Of a stretch of DNA of 64,000 nucleotides, positions 53,074 through 62,979 are shown piece after piece; the first letter of the stretch is position 1, and every line of letters starts with the position of its first letter. The position numbers and the translations under genes are program-made. The DNA is from Neomegalonema sp. (GTDB taxonomy: Bacteria > Pseudomonadota > Alphaproteobacteria > Rhodobacterales > Rhodobacteraceae). The stretch is taken from assembly GCF_028688855.1 (NCBI RefSeq), contig NZ_JAQTXI010000009.1, forward strand, positions 62,001 through 126,000, read 5' to 3'. Under the pieces are notes generated by a model that did no database searches, was not told the origin of the DNA, and was given only the letters and a program-made list of their open reading frames with translations.

Positions 53074-54164
53074 CCTATTGGAGACGGGCGGCGGGCGCCT
53101 TCGCTCTGGCTCTCCTGACGGCTTTCCCGGCGGCGGCGGAGGTCCGCACGGAGGACCTCACCGGGCGCGAGGTGGTGCTCGCCGAGCCCGCCAGACGGAT
53201 CGTGCTGGGCGAGGGGCGGCATCTGGCGGTTCTGGGGCTCACGCATGAGGATCCGGCGTCTCTGGTGGCGGGGTGGCGTCTGAGCAAGCCGCTCGACGAG
53301 GGCACCCTGGAGGCCTGGCGGGCGAAGTTCCCCGAGATCGACGCCATCCGCGACGTGGGCGGCGCCGGGCGGGATCTCTCGGTGGAGGCGATTCTCGCGG
53401 CGGATCCGGATCTCGTGGTGCTGCCTCTGGCGGATTCGGGCGCGCCGGGCCTGCTGCGGGCCCGCGAGCGGCTGGAGAAGGCCGGGGTTCCTCTGGCCTA
53501 TGTGGATTTCTTCACCCATCCCGAATCCAACACCATTCCGAGCCTGCGCATCCTCGGGACGCTCACCGGCTCCGAGGCGAAGACCGAGGAGTTCATCGAC
53601 TTCTACGAGGGCAAGCTCAAGGCGGTGCGGGCGGCTCTGGACGACCCGGAGCTTCAGCGCCCGAGCGTGTTCTTCCACGTCCATGCGGGCGGAGAACGCT
53701 GCTGCTCGACGGCGGGCGGGGGCGTCTTCAACGACTTCATCGAGATGGCGGGCGGCGAGAACCTCGGGGCGGATCTGGTGAAGGGCGTGGTGGGCGACGC
53801 CAGCCTTGAATCCGTGCTGCTGGCCGATCCGGATTTCTACGTCGCGACGGGCGGCGCCCATATGGCGGCGCGGGGCGGTCTGGTGCTCGGGCCGGGGGTC
53901 TCCGAGGAGACGGCGCGGGCGGGGCTGGACAAGCTGCTCGCCTCGCGGGGCATCGCGCAGCTCACCGCCGTGGAGCAGGGGCGGGCGCTCGGCGTCTGGC
54001 ATCTCTTCAACGATTCGCCTCTGCATGTCGTGCTGATCGAGCTTCTGGCGAAGACCTTCCATCCCGACCGGACGGCGGATCTCGACCCTGCGGCCACCCT
54101 CGCCGAGATCGAGGCGCGGTTCTCGCCGGTTCCCACGCCGGGGATCTACTGGCTCAAGCCATGA
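53070..54164 (+). CDS. Iron-siderophore ABC transporter substrate-binding protein (FepB/BtuF fold)
   Basis: 364 aa. Signal peptide ending A-A-A-E (~1-23). The class-III binding fold is marked by P-A-R-R-I-V-L near the start, A-I-L-A-A-D-P-D-L-V-V-L, S-L-R-I-L-G-T-L-T-G, and the second-lobe L-E-S-V-L-L-A-D-P-D-F-Y-V-A-T-G. A Cys pair (G-E-R-C-C-S-T) is unusual in this family. It delivers ferric catecholate to the permease encoded next. The ATG overlaps the esterase stop, placing degradation and import genes in one operon. Confidence 0.9.
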   Translation: MTYWRRAAGAFALALLTAFPAAAEVRTEDLTGREVVLAEPARRIVLGEGRHLAVLGLTHEDPASLVAGWRLSKPLDEGTLEAWRAKFPEIDAIRDVGGAGRDLSVEAILAADPDLVVLPLADSGAPGLLRARERLEKAGVPLAYVDFFTHPESNTIPSLRILGTLTGSEAKTEEFIDFYEGKLKAVRAALDDPELQRPSVFFHVHAGGERCCSTAGGGVFNDFIEMAGGENLGADLVKGVVGDASLESVLLADPDFYVATGGAHMAARGGLVLGPGVSEETARAGLDKLLASRGIAQLTAVEQGRALGVWHLFNDSPLHVVLIELLAKTFHPDRTADLDPAATLAEIEARFSPVPTPGIYWLKP

Positions 54165-55228
54165 GCGCCCCCGTCCTGACCTCCGCCGCGGACGAGGCCC
54201 TCGCGGCCTGGAGCCGCCGCAATCGCCGTCGGGCGCTCTGGACGGGGCTGCTCGGGCTTCTGGCTCTGGCGGCGCTGACGCTGGATTTCTTCCTCGGCAC
54301 GGCCATGACTCCGGGCGAATCCTGGAACGCGCTCTGGGGCATCGGCGGGGCCACCTCGCGTCAGAGCTTCATCATGCATGACCTGCGCGCGCCGCCCGCC
54401 CTGATGGCGGGTCTGGTGGGGGCGGCTCTGGCCCTGGCGGGCGCCGAGATGCAGACCCTCCTCGACAATCCCCTCGCCGAGCCCTTCACGCTGGGAGTCT
54501 CCGGCGCGGCGGCTCTGGGGGCGGGGCTGGCTCTGGCTCTGGGCCTGCGCCTGCCTTTCGTGCCGCAGGAATGGGCCGTTTCGGCCAACGCCTTCGTGAT
54601 GGCCTGCGCGGCTCTGGGGGCGCTTCAGGCGCTGACGCGCTGGCGGGCGGGAGGGCCTCAGACGCTGATCCTCTTCGGGGTGGGGCTGGCCTTCGCCTTT
54701 TCGGCCATGGTCTCGCTGACGCAATATCTCGCCTCGCCGGAGGATCTCCAGCAGCTCGTCTTCTGGACGCTCGGCAGCGTGCAGGGCGCGAGCTGGGCGC
54801 AGGTGGCTCTGATGGCGGTGGTTCTGGCGCTCTGCGTTCCGTTTTCGCTGCGGGCGGCCTGGCGTCTGACGGCGCTGCGGCTGGGCGCCGAGCGGGCCGA
54901 GGGCTTCGGCGTGGACGTCGGACGCCTGAGGCGGGGGGCTCTGGCGCGGGTGAGCCTGCTGGCGGCGGCGGCGGTCTCCATGGCGGGGATCGTGGGATTC
55001 GTGGGCCTGGCGGCGCCTCATGTGGCGCGGCGGATCGTGGGCGAGGATCACCGCTTCCTCCTGCCTGCGAGCCTCTTCTGCGGGGCGGCGCTGATGTCCT
55101 TCGCTTCGGCGGCGATCAAGATCATGGCGTCGTGGAACGGGGTGGGGCTCCTGCCCATCGGGCTGATGACGACGCTGATCGGGCTGCCGGTCTTCTTCGC
55201 CCTGATCCTCAGGAGGCGCGCGGCGTGA
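54161..55228 (+). CDS. Iron-siderophore ABC transporter permease (FecCD family)
   Basis: 355 aa. About ten membrane helices, with R-A-P-P-A-L-M-A-G-L-V-G-A-A-L-A-L-A-G-A, Q-T-L-L-D-N-P-L-A-E-P-F-T-L-G-V-S-G-A-A, and the coupling helix G-F-V-G-L-A-A-P-H-V-A-R-R-I-V-G-E-D-H-R characteristic of FecCD/BtuC. A single permease gene implies a homodimeric channel, unlike FepD/FepG. It overlaps both neighbours (ATGA, GTGA). Confidence 0.94.
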   Translation: MSAPVLTSAADEALAAWSRRNRRRALWTGLLGLLALAALTLDFFLGTAMTPGESWNALWGIGGATSRQSFIMHDLRAPPALMAGLVGAALALAGAEMQTLLDNPLAEPFTLGVSGAAALGAGLALALGLRLPFVPQEWAVSANAFVMACAALGALQALTRWRAGGPQTLILFGVGLAFAFSAMVSLTQYLASPEDLQQLVFWTLGSVQGASWAQVALMAVVLALCVPFSLRAAWRLTALRLGAERAEGFGVDVGRLRRGALARVSLLAAAAVSMAGIVGFVGLAAPHVARRIVGEDHRFLLPASLFCGAALMSFASAAIKIMASWNGVGLLPIGLMTTLIGLPVFFALILRRRAA

Positions 55229-56007
55229 GGGCTTCCGGAGATCTGGCCGCGCGAGGCCTGAAGGTGCGCTATGGGGCGCGCGAGATCCTCAGGGGTCTGG
55301 ACCTGCCGCCGCTTCATCCCGGCGAGTTCACGGCTCTGGTGGGGCCGAACGGCGCGGGAAAATCGACGCTGCTGCGGGCTCTGGCGCAGCTGGTCCCCTG
55401 TCAGGGGGAGGTGCGTCTGGGCGAGGCCGACCTGAAGAGGATGAGGCCCGCCGAGCGGGCGCGTCTGATCGGCTTCATGCCGCAGAGCCTTTCCGCCGCC
55501 GAGGGCCTGAGCGTTCTGGATTCGGTGGTGGCGGCCATGCGGGCGGGAGGCGAGTCGATTCCCGTGGCCGAGGCGGCCCGCAGCGCCTTCGCCATTCTGG
55601 AGCGGCTGAGGATCGGCCATCTGGCGCTTTCGGCGCTGGACAAGCTCTCCGGCGGACAACGCCAGATGGCGGGTCTGGCTCAGGCTCTGGCGCGCGATCC
55701 GGAGGCCCTGCTCCTCGACGAGCCGACCAGCGCGCTGGATCTCGCCAAGCAGATCCAGCTTCTGGAGGAGGCGCGGCGCCTCGCGGGAGAGGGGCGGATT
55801 CTCGTCGCGGCGCTGCATGACCTGACCATGGCGGCCCAGTGGGCGGACCGCATCCTCATCCTGCGCGAAGGGGAGCTCTGGGGCCATGGAAGGCCGGAGG
55901 AGGTCCTGACCTCCGCCATGCTGGCGGAGGTCTACGGCGTTGCGGGCCGCGTCGAGCGTTGCGCCCGGGGGCGGCTGCTCGTGCTGGCCGACGGAAGACT
56001 GAGCTAA
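55225..56007 (+). CDS. Iron-siderophore ABC transporter ATP-binding protein (FepC-like)
   Basis: 260 aa. Walker A G-P-N-G-A-G-K-S-T-L-L, Q-loop F-M-P-Q-S, signature L-S-G-G-Q-R-Q-M, Walker [14 protein letters not shown]-loop L-H-D. The start is GTG at 55225 overlapping the permease stop. Its 3' end overlaps the convergent 703-aa membrane protein gene by 4 bp, with no terminator between. It powers import of the ferric siderophore. Confidence 0.93.
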   Translation: MRASGDLAARGLKVRYGAREILRGLDLPPLHPGEFTALVGPNGAGKSTLLRALAQLVPCQGEVRLGEADLKRMRPAERARLIGFMPQSLSAAEGLSVLDSVVAAMRAGGESIPVAEAARSAFAILERLRIGHLALSALDKLSGGQRQMAGLAQALARDPEALLLDEPTSALDLAKQIQLLEEARRLAGEGRILVAALHDLTMAAQWADRILILREGELWGHGRPEEVLTSAMLAEVYGVAGRVERCARGRLLVLADGRLS

Positions 56008-58115
56008 CGCCCCTCGCGCCGCCAGGCCGCAAGCAGCAGGCCCGCCGCGATCAGCAGCGCCAGCCAGGCCGGCGGCAGAGGCGTCAGGCTGGCCGCGCGC
56101 AACACCGAAGCGTCGCGCTCCACCAGACCGATCCAGCCCCGACCCTCCGTAGGGCGGCCCTCCTGCGCCCGGCGGATGTCCGGCAGCCCCTCGGCGACGC
56201 GCAGGGAGGCGCCTCCCGTGGCGTCGAGAAGCGGGCGGAAGATCTCGTCCGTCGAGACGGCGTTCTCGAATTCGCGCGGACTCGCGCCGCCCACCGCCGC
56301 CAGAGTCCGCCATTCGCCGTCCGTCACCACATGCACGCCCAGTTCGGGCGTTTCGACCTCGGCGCGCCAGAGGCCGGGCCCCGCCGCCTCGAAGGGCGCG
56401 AGCAGCTCGACCCCCGAAGGCGTGACCACCCGCGCCCGCTCCGGGCCCTCCTCGGCGAGGCTGCGGCGCGTGACGCCGATCCGCGCGCCCACCACCTCGG
56501 CGATCAGCGCGTCCTCTTCAAGCTCCGGCTCCTTCATGAGCCAGTGCGCCAGACGCCGGAACAGCTCCGCCTGAGGCCCGCCCCCCTCGAAGCCGCGCGC
56601 CCAGAGCCAGATCGTGTCCGAAGACAGCAGCGCGACGCGCCCCCGTCCCACGCGGTCGAGGATCAGCAGAGGCTCGCCTTCGGGCGATTCCATCAGCGCG
56701 GTCGCCTCTTCGCGCGGCTCCACCTCCACGATCCGCAGCCAGGAGCCCCAGCCCGGCGCGCCCGCGCTCTCCTCCGAGGGCGGCCAGGCCCGCGCGAGGT
56801 CGGAGGTCACCGGATGACGCCCGCCCAGAACGGTCAGCCGGGGGCGGAAGGCGCCCTCCAGAAGCCGCCCCGTCGGGCGCGCGGGCAGAGTCGCGCCGAG
56901 GGGGCTGCGTTCGAGGCTGTCCACCCCCGCGAACTCCGGACCCGCCGTGATCAGCGCCGCGCCGCCCGCGCGGATGTAGCGCGCCACGTTCATGATGTAG
57001 GTCGGGTCGAGGATGTCGCGCTCGGCGTAGCGGTCGAAGATCACGAGGTCGAAATCGTCGAGCTTCTCCATGAAGAGCTCGCGCGTCGGGAAGGGGATCA
57101 GCGACAGCTCGTCCGAGCCCGCGCCGGGATCCTTCTCGATGGGCCGCAGGATGGTGAAATGCACCAGATCCACCGCCGGATCCGCCTTGAGCAGGTTGCG
57201 CCAGGCGCGTTGCCCCGCATGGGGCGCCCCCGAGACCAGCAGCACCCTCAGCCGCTCGCGGGCGGCGCGCAGGGTGAAGGCGGCGCGGTCGTTGCGCCCG
57301 GTGAGCTGCCCCGCCAGAGGCTCCACCGAGACCTCCACCGCGGCCAGGCCCGGCGCGTTCACCGTGGCCATGATCGTCTCCGAGACTCCGAGCGTCACGC
57401 TCTGCTGGACGGCGATCTCGCCGTTGACCCGCACGTTGACCACCACGCTCTGACCGGGCCGCGTCGGCGCCGCGCCCTGATCCTCCACCCGGATGCGGAT
57501 GGGGATGTTCTCGCGCACCACGGCGAAGCTCGGGGCGCTCTCCAGCAGCAGGCGGCGGTCGTATTCGCCCGCCCGGCCCGTCGAGAGCAGATGCACCGGC
57601 GCCGGAAATCCCGCCAGAGCCGCGTCATGGGCGCGGCCGTCCGAGACCACCACGGCCCCCGCGATGCGCTCGGGATCGGTCTCGGCGAGGATCTCGTTGA
57701 GCGCGCCGAAGATCGGCGAGCCGAGGTCGTGGCCCGCGGCGTTCATCGCCGAGCTCACGCGGATCACCTTCAGCTCCATGGGGCGTTCGAGGTTCATGCG
57801 CTCGACGGCGGCGCGCATGGCGGCCTCGGCGGCGGCGAGCCGTTCGGGGCGTTCGTCCACGCCGTCGCTGGCGGTCTCGTCGAGGATCAGCGCCGCCACC
57901 GAGGCCCGGGGCTCGCGCAGCTCCTTCACCAGCGAGGGCCCCGCCAGAGCCGTCAGCACCGCCAGCCCCGCCGCGAAGCGCAGCCAGACTCCCGGCGCCC
58001 GCCGCCAGAGCCCCAGCGCCAGAAGCGCCAGAACCAGAGCCGCCAGAAGCCCCAGCGCCCAGAGCGGGACCAGAGGCGCGAATCGCGCGCCGGTCCAGGT
58101 GAGTTCCGCGTCCAA
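56004..58115 (-). CDS. Large membrane-anchored protein (amidotransferase/VWA-like fold), fifth gene of the MoxR cluster
   Basis: 703 aa. Two N-terminal helices (~15-58) and one C-terminal helix (~678-697) flank a periplasmic or cytoplasmic body. The segments D-E-T-A-S-D-G-V, V-V-S-D-G-R-A-H-D, and a class-I amidotransferase-like stretch (D-L-V-I-F-D-R-Y, Y-I-R-A-G-G-A-A-L-I-T-A-G-P-E-F) are visible, but no complete catalytic triad. Proteins of this kind regularly end MoxR-DUF58-DUF4159 operons in alphaproteobacteria; their function is unknown. The start is TTG at 58115 after AGGGGG, 12 bases from the preceding gene. Confidence 0.8.
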   Translation of the reverse strand: MDAELTWTGARFAPLVPLWALGLLAALVLALLALGLWRRAPGVWLRFAAGLAVLTALAGPSLVKELREPRASVAALILDETASDGVDERPERLAAAEAAMRAAVERMNLERPMELKVIRVSSAMNAAGHDLGSPIFGALNEILAETDPERIAGAVVVSDGRAHDAALAGFPAPVHLLSTGRAGEYDRRLLLESAPSFAVVRENIPIRIRVEDQGAAPTRPGQSVVVNVRVNGEIAVQQSVTLGVSETIMATVNAPGLAAVEVSVEPLAGQLTGRNDRAAFTLRAARERLRVLLVSGAPHAGQRAWRNLLKADPAVDLVHFTILRPIEKDPGAGSDELSLIPFPTRELFMEKLDDFDLVIFDRYAERDILDPTYIMNVARYIRAGGAALITAGPEFAGVDSLERSPLGATLPARPTGRLLEGAFRPRLTVLGGRHPVTSDLARAWPPSEESAGAPGWGSWLRIVEVEPREEATALMESPEGEPLLILDRVGRGRVALLSSDTIWLWARGFEGGGPQAELFRRLAHWLMKEPELEEDALIAEVVGARIGVTRRSLAEEGPERARVVTPSGVELLAPFEAAGPGLWRAEVETPELGVHVVTDGEWRTLAAVGGASPREFENAVSTDEIFRPLLDATGGASLRVAEGLPDIRRAQEGRPTEGRGWIGLVERDASVLRAASLTPLPPAWLALLIAAGLLLAAWRREGR

Positions 58116-58127
58116 GCTCGCGCCCCC

Positions 58128-61013
58128 TTATCTTCCGAGCCGCTCGAGCAGCATGGGAATATGCACCTGATCCGACTTGTAGGAGCCGGTGTAGGCGTAC
58201 ATGGCGATGTTCACGCCGAAACGGATAGCCGTCTCGCGCCGCCGCTCGCCGCCTTCGGGCATGGGGAGCACGGGATCTCCCGGCCCCCATCCGTCGCGGC
58301 TCGGGCGGAGCGCCCAGGCGCCGGCCCAGTCGCGCCCCCCGACGATCACCGGAGACACCCCGTCGTTGGAGAAGCCGAGCGCCTCGGCGTCCTCCAGTTC
58401 GGCGGCGTTGGGCGCGGCCTCCACCCAGACCTCGCCGCCGTCCCAGCGTCCGGGGAAGTCCTTGAGCAGGAAGAAGCTCCGCGCCAGCACATGGCGTTCG
58501 TCCAGCGGGGCCAGCGGCGGCAGATCCAGCCCCAGAGCCACGCGGCGCAGAGCCTCGGCGCCCGGCGTGGGGCGTCCGTCGAAGGCCAGATGGGCGTCGC
58601 GCGTGTCGAAGAGGATCATCCCCCCCTGGCGCAGATAGGCGTTGAGCCGGGCCACCGCCGCCGAGCTCGGCGCCTCCTGCCCGGCGGTGATCGGCCAGTA
58701 GAGGAAGGGATAGACGTTGAGTTCGTCCCGCTCCACGTCCACGCCTTCGGGCGGGCCGGGCTCGATGGAGGTGCGGGCGGTCAGATGCTGCGCCAGACCG
58801 TAGAGCCCGGCGCGGCTGATCTCGTCGAGCTGGGAGTCTCCGGTCAGCACATAGCCGAAGGAGGCTTCGAGCGCCGCCTTCTCGGCCCTGGCCAGAGCCG
58901 CCGCGTCGAGGCTTTCGGGGGCGGCGCTCTGGGCGAGGCCCGGACCTGGGCTCAGCGCCAGCCCGAGCGCCAGAAGCGCCGCGCCGCCCGCGCCCCGGGC
59001 CGGGAGGCGCAGGCGCCCCGTCACGAAGAGCGTGGCCAGCGCGTCCGCCGCCAGAAGCAGCAGCGCGAGGGTCAGCAGAAGCGGCTTGAGCGGACGCTCC
59101 GGCGCGCCGCCCAGAGGCTCCCGGACCACGTTGGCGGGCAGGGCGGGCAGAGGCGCCAGGCTCGTTCCGGGCGCCATGAGGTTCAGGGCGATCTGCGCGC
59201 CGTCGCGGGCGTAGACGCCCGGAGGGGCGTCGTGATCGGGGCGGTTCTCGGCGAGCCGCGCCCCCGTCGCGGGACGGGCCGCCGCGTCGCCCGCCATGTC
59301 GGCGGCGCGCGGGAGGCCCCAGGCGTCGAGCAGGGTCACGGGCGTCCAGAGCGCCTCCGCCTCCGAGGCGAGGCTCTGGGCGGCGCGTCCGTCGAAGGCC
59401 GCCGCCCGCTCCAGGACGCGCCCGAGCATCTCCATGAACAGCCCCGACAGCGGCAGGCTCGACCATGAGGGCTCGGCGCTGACATGCAGGAAGACCACGC
59501 TGCCCTCGCCGCGCCGCTCCGCCGTCACGAGCGGCGAGCCGTCGGCGAGCCCGGCCCAGACCTTGGGCGGCAGATCCACGTCCGGCTCCGCGAGGATCTG
59601 GCGCGAGATCAGCACGTCGGCGGGCGGAGTCAGGCCGAAGAAGGGGCTGACCTCGTCGAAGGGCGCGATGGGCTGAGGCTCGCCCCAGCTCATGGCGCCG
59701 CCGAGCGTGCGGCGTCCGGGCCGCAGCCGCACCGGCAGCAGGGGGTCAGGCGTCTTGAAGCCGCTCTGATCGTCGGCGGCGGCCAGAGTGGCCGGGCCCG
59801 CGAAGCGGATCAGGGTTCCGCCCTGACGCACCCAGGCGTCCAGCGCGGCGGCCTCGGAGGGCGCGAAGGCGCCGACGTCCACCAGAATCACGGCGTCGAA
59901 GGCCGCGAGTCCGGCCCCGTCGGCCTGGGTCAGGGTCATGAGGTCGACGTTCTGCGTCTCGGCCAGAGGCGCCAGGGCCTCGCGGAGGAAGTAGCCGCCG
60001 GAGAGGAGGGGCTGATCCTCGCGGGCCCGCTCGCCGCTGACGAGGGCCACGCGCTTGCGCTTGAAGCGGTTGTCCAGCAGAGCCGCGCCGCCTGCGCTGC
60101 GGCCTTCCTCCAGGCTGAGGAAGGCCACGCGGTTGAGCAGATCCAGCGGAGCTTCGATCTCGGCCGAGGCCGTGGTCGCGCCCGCCGCGAAATCCGCCTG
60201 AGCCGAAGCCACGGGACGCGGCGCGGCGTTGTCGGGCGCCTCCCAGGCGAGGATGCGCCGGGTCTCCGGGCCGGAGGCCTCGGCGCGCAGGGCGGTGAGC
60301 TTCAGCTTGCCGGGCTCTTCTCCGGGAGGCTCGGCGCGCAGGCCGCGCGCGGTCTCCAGCGGCCCGAGCGCCCGCGCGGAGACTCCGGCCAGCTGCGCGG
60401 CGAACTCCGCGGCGCCGGGGCCGTCGAGCCCGTCGTGGATCCAGACCACATGGGAATCCGGCGGCAGATCGGCCGAAGCCAGAGCCTCGCGATGAGAGGC
60501 CCAGGGCCTGGGCTGCAGGTTCTCCAGCAGCCCCAGAGCGTCGGCGGCGGCGCGGGGCTCGACGAGCAGGCGCCCTTCCGACAGCGGCGGCTCCGCCAGA
60601 CCGATCAGCGCGGCGGGACGTCCGGCGCGTTCGGCCTGGGCGAGGATCTCGCGGGCGGCCTCGCGTCGGGCCTCCCAGTCGGGGGCGGAGGCCCATCCGT
60701 CGTCCATGACCAGCACGACGGGCCCTCCGCCCTCCGAGAGCCGGGGGCGCGGATCGAGGACCGGCTGCGCGAAGGCGAGGATCAGCAGGGCCGCCGCCAG
60801 AATCCGCAGGGCCAGAAGCCACCAGGGCGTGCGTTTCGGAGTCTTCTCCGGAGGCTCCACCCCCAGCAGGATCGCCACGCCGGGGAAGCGCTCGCGCAGA
60901 GGCGCGGGCGGCGTCGCCCGCAGCAGCCACCAGAGGATCGGCAAGGCCGCCAGAGCCGCCAGAAGCCAGGGATTCAGGAAGGCGAGAGAGCCGAGGCTCA
61001 GGGCGGGGATCAT
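58128..61013 (-). CDS. BatA-like / DUF4159 domain membrane protein
   Basis: 961 aa. Residues ~1-95 are the N-terminal BatA module (F-L-N-P-W-L-L-A-A-L-A-A-L-P-I-L-W-W-L-L-R, then a second helix). A VWA-like region follows (V-V-L-V-M-D-D-G-W-A-S-A). Further helices lie around 700-760 (two, ending in a G-L-A-Q signal-like cleavage motif), and the C-terminal ~230 residues are a DUF4159 domain (F-L-Y-W-P-I-T, G-G-M-I-L-F-D-T-R-D, F-G-V-N-I-A-M-Y-A-Y-T-G-S-Y-K-S-D-Q-V-H). MoxR/VWA systems act as chaperone-like assembly machines. The ATG at 61013 overlaps the DUF58 stop. Confidence 0.88.
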   Translation of the reverse strand: MIPALSLGSLAFLNPWLLAALAALPILWWLLRATPPAPLRERFPGVAILLGVEPPEKTPKRTPWWLLALRILAAALLILAFAQPVLDPRPRLSEGGGPVVLVMDDGWASAPDWEARREAAREILAQAERAGRPAALIGLAEPPLSEGRLLVEPRAAADALGLLENLQPRPWASHREALASADLPPDSHVVWIHDGLDGPGAAEFAAQLAGVSARALGPLETARGLRAEPPGEEPGKLKLTALRAEASGPETRRILAWEAPDNAAPRPVASAQADFAAGATTASAEIEAPLDLLNRVAFLSLEEGRSAGGAALLDNRFKRKRVALVSGERAREDQPLLSGGYFLREALAPLAETQNVDLMTLTQADGAGLAAFDAVILVDVGAFAPSEAAALDAWVRQGGTLIRFAGPATLAAADDQSGFKTPDPLLPVRLRPGRRTLGGAMSWGEPQPIAPFDEVSPFFGLTPPADVLISRQILAEPDVDLPPKVWAGLADGSPLVTAERRGEGSVVFLHVSAEPSWSSLPLSGLFMEMLGRVLERAAAFDGRAAQSLASEAEALWTPVTLLDAWGLPRAADMAGDAAARPATGARLAENRPDHDAPPGVYARDGAQIALNLMAPGTSLAPLPALPANVVREPLGGAPERPLKPLLLTLALLLLAADALATLFVTGRLRLPARGAGGAALLALGLALSPGPGLAQSAAPESLDAAALARAEKAALEASFGYVLTGDSQLDEISRAGLYGLAQHLTARTSIEPGPPEGVDVERDELNVYPFLYWPITAGQEAPSSAAVARLNAYLRQGGMILFDTRDAHLAFDGRPTPGAEALRRVALGLDLPPLAPLDERHVLARSFFLLKDFPGRWDGGEVWVEAAPNAAELEDAEALGFSNDGVSPVIVGGRDWAGAWALRPSRDGWGPGDPVLPMPEGGERRRETAIRFGVNIAMYAYTGSYKSDQVHIPMLLERLGR

Positions 61014-61954
61014 CTGGGGGCGCTCCAGCTGTGCGAGGCGGCGCTCAGGGCGCCATGCAGCGCGAGCAGAAGAGGCGCGGGAGACTGGTCGGTGCGGTGC
61101 AGGAACAGCCGCCATCCGGCGCCGCGCGCCAGATCCTCGAGACGGGCGCGCCGCTCGGCGAGCCTGCCCCGATAGGCGGCGTCGAGGGATTCGGCGCGGT
61201 CGGCCTCATAGTTCAGCAGGCCGCCCATGCTCTCGAAGAGCAGCCGCCCGCGATAGGGGAAGGCCTCCTCGGCGGGGTCGAGGATCTGCACCAGGGCGCC
61301 GCCCGCCTCCTGAGCCGCCGCCGAGGCCAGACGCCGCGCCAGAGGCTCCAGAGGGCCGAAGAAATCCGAAAACAGGACCACCCGCGCCCTGCGGCCCAGC
61401 GGCGCGGCGGGCGGAGCGCCGTAATCGGGCGGCGTCTCCTGATCCGTCGCGGCCAGAGCCAGAGCCAGGCGCCGCAGGCCCGGTTCGCGGGAGGTCGGGG
61501 GAAGGGGCGGATCGAGCAGGGCGAAGCGCTCGCCGCTGCGCGCCGCCAGAGCCGCCAGAGCCAGAGCCAGCAAGGCGGCCCGCTCGGCCTTGGTCGCGGG
61601 CGCGGTCTTCGAGCGGAAGCGCATCGCCGCCGAGCGGTCGGGCCAGAGCCAGAGCGTCTGGGCGGCCTCCCACTCGGTTTCGCGGACGTAGAGCTCGTCG
61701 GCGCGGGCGGAGCGGCGCCAGTCCATGTCCGAGAGCGCGTCTCCGGGGAGCGCGCGGCGATATTGCCAGAAGGTTTCGCCCCGGCCCGAGCGCCGCCGCC
61801 CATGAGCGCCCGTCACGAGGCTGGCGAGGCGCTCGGCGGCCAGCAGCAGCGGCGGCAGGGCCGAGGCGGCGCCTTCCGCGTCGCGGCGCAGACGCGCGGC
61901 CTGCGCGCCTGGAGGGACCGCGGAGGCCGCTTCCGGGCGGCGCGGCTCGCTCAT
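61010..61954 (-). CDS. DUF58 domain protein
   Basis: 314 aa. The DUF58 signature is G-E-T-F-W-Q-Y-R-R-A-L-P-G-D-A-L-S-D-M-D followed by W-R-R-S-A-R and Y-V-R-E-T-E-W, then a VWA-like continuation with L-W-L-W-P-D-R-S-A-A-M and V-V-L-F-S-D-F-F. Such proteins are always partnered with a MoxR ATPase; the exact function is not known. It overlaps the MoxR stop (ATGA) and the next gene (ATGA). Confidence 0.93.
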   Translation of the reverse strand: MSEPRRPEAASAVPPGAQAARLRRDAEGAASALPPLLLAAERLASLVTGAHGRRRSGRGETFWQYRRALPGDALSDMDWRRSARADELYVRETEWEAAQTLWLWPDRSAAMRFRSKTAPATKAERAALLALALAALAARSGERFALLDPPLPPTSREPGLRRLALALAATDQETPPDYGAPPAAPLGRRARVVLFSDFFGPLEPLARRLASAAAQEAGGALVQILDPAEEAFPYRGRLLFESMGGLLNYEADRAESLDAAYRGRLAERRARLEDLARGAGWRLFLHRTDQSPAPLLLALHGALSAASHSWSAPR

Positions 61955-62979
61955 GCTCCGGCCTTGCGGAGGGCTTCGGCGATCACGCCGTCGAGGCTGA
62001 CGCCCTCGGCGCGGGCGGCGAAGCTCAGGGCCATGCGGTGGCGCAGGGCCGGAATCGCGAGATCCGCCACGTCCTGGAGGTCGGGCGCGAAGCGGCCTTC
62101 GAGCAGGGCCTTGGCGCGGACGGTCAGCATCAGCGCCTGAGCCGCGCGCGGGCCGGGGCCCCAGGCGACATGACGTCGCGCGCTCTCCAGGGCCTGAGGG
62201 TCGCCCGGACGGCAGCAGCGCACGAGGGTCAGGATGGCCTCCGTGACCTTCTCGCCCACGGGAATGCGCCGCACCAGCCCCTGGAACCTCTGGAGCTGCT
62301 CGGCGGTGATCGCCGCATGCGGCGTCACGGTTTCGGCGCCGGTGGTGGCGAGCAGGATGGCCCGCTCGGCGTCGCGGTCGGGATAATCCACGTCGATCTC
62401 GAAGAGGAAGCGGTCGAGCTGGGCCTCCGGCAGAGGATAGGCGCCTTCCTGCTCGATGGGATTGCGCGTGGCCAGCACATGGAAGGGCGCGGGCAGGTCG
62501 TGGCGCTCTCCGGCGATGGTGACGTGCTTCTCCTGCATGGCCTGGAGCAGCGCCGACTGCGTGCGGGGGCTGGCGCGGTTGATCTCGTCGGCCATGAGCA
62601 GCTGCGCGAAGATCGGGCCCTTCACGAAGCGGAAGGCGCGCGATCCGTCGGCGCCCTGCTCCAGCACCTCGGCGCCGAGGATGTCGGAGGGCATGAGGTC
62701 GGGCGTGAACTGGATGCGCCGGGCGTCCACGCCGAGCACGACCCCGAAGGTCTCGACGAGCAGCGTCTTGGCGAGCCCCGGCGCCCCGACCAGCAGCGCA
62801 TGTCCGCCCGAGAGGATCGCCGCGAGGGTCAGATCCACCACGCGCTCCTGTCCGATGACGCGGCGGCCGATCTCGGCGCGCGCCAGAGACAGCGCCGCTT
62901 GCGCCTCCTCGACGATTCGCAGGAGGGCGTCTTCGTCCGCGAAGCGGGCGGCGGCGAGGCTGTCGGCGGGTGCGGTCAT
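61951..62979 (-). CDS. MoxR family AAA+ ATPase
   Basis: 342 aa. Walker A V-G-A-P-G-L-A-K-T-L, Walker B L-L-M-A-D-E-I-N-R-A, the MoxR-specific Q-E-K-H-V-T and A-T-R-N-P-I-E-Q-E-G-A-Y-P-L-P-E-A-Q-L-D-R-F motifs, and the C-terminal lid domain. MoxR ATPases act as chaperones with VWA/DUF58 partners. The ATG at 62979 has AGGA upstream; the open frame continues to 63069 but without conservation. It leads the operon. Confidence 0.95.
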   Translation of the reverse strand: MTAPADSLAAARFADEDALLRIVEEAQAALSLARAEIGRRVIGQERVVDLTLAAILSGGHALLVGAPGLAKTLLVETFGVVLGVDARRIQFTPDLMPSDILGAEVLEQGADGSRAFRFVKGPIFAQLLMADEINRASPRTQSALLQAMQEKHVTIAGERHDLPAPFHVLATRNPIEQEGAYPLPEAQLDRFLFEIDVDYPDRDAERAILLATTGAETVTPHAAITAEQLQRFQGLVRRIPVGEKVTEAILTLVRCCRPGDPQALESARRHVAWGPGPRAAQALMLTVRAKALLEGRFAPDLQDVADLAIPALRHRMALSFAARAEGVSLDGVIAEALRKAGA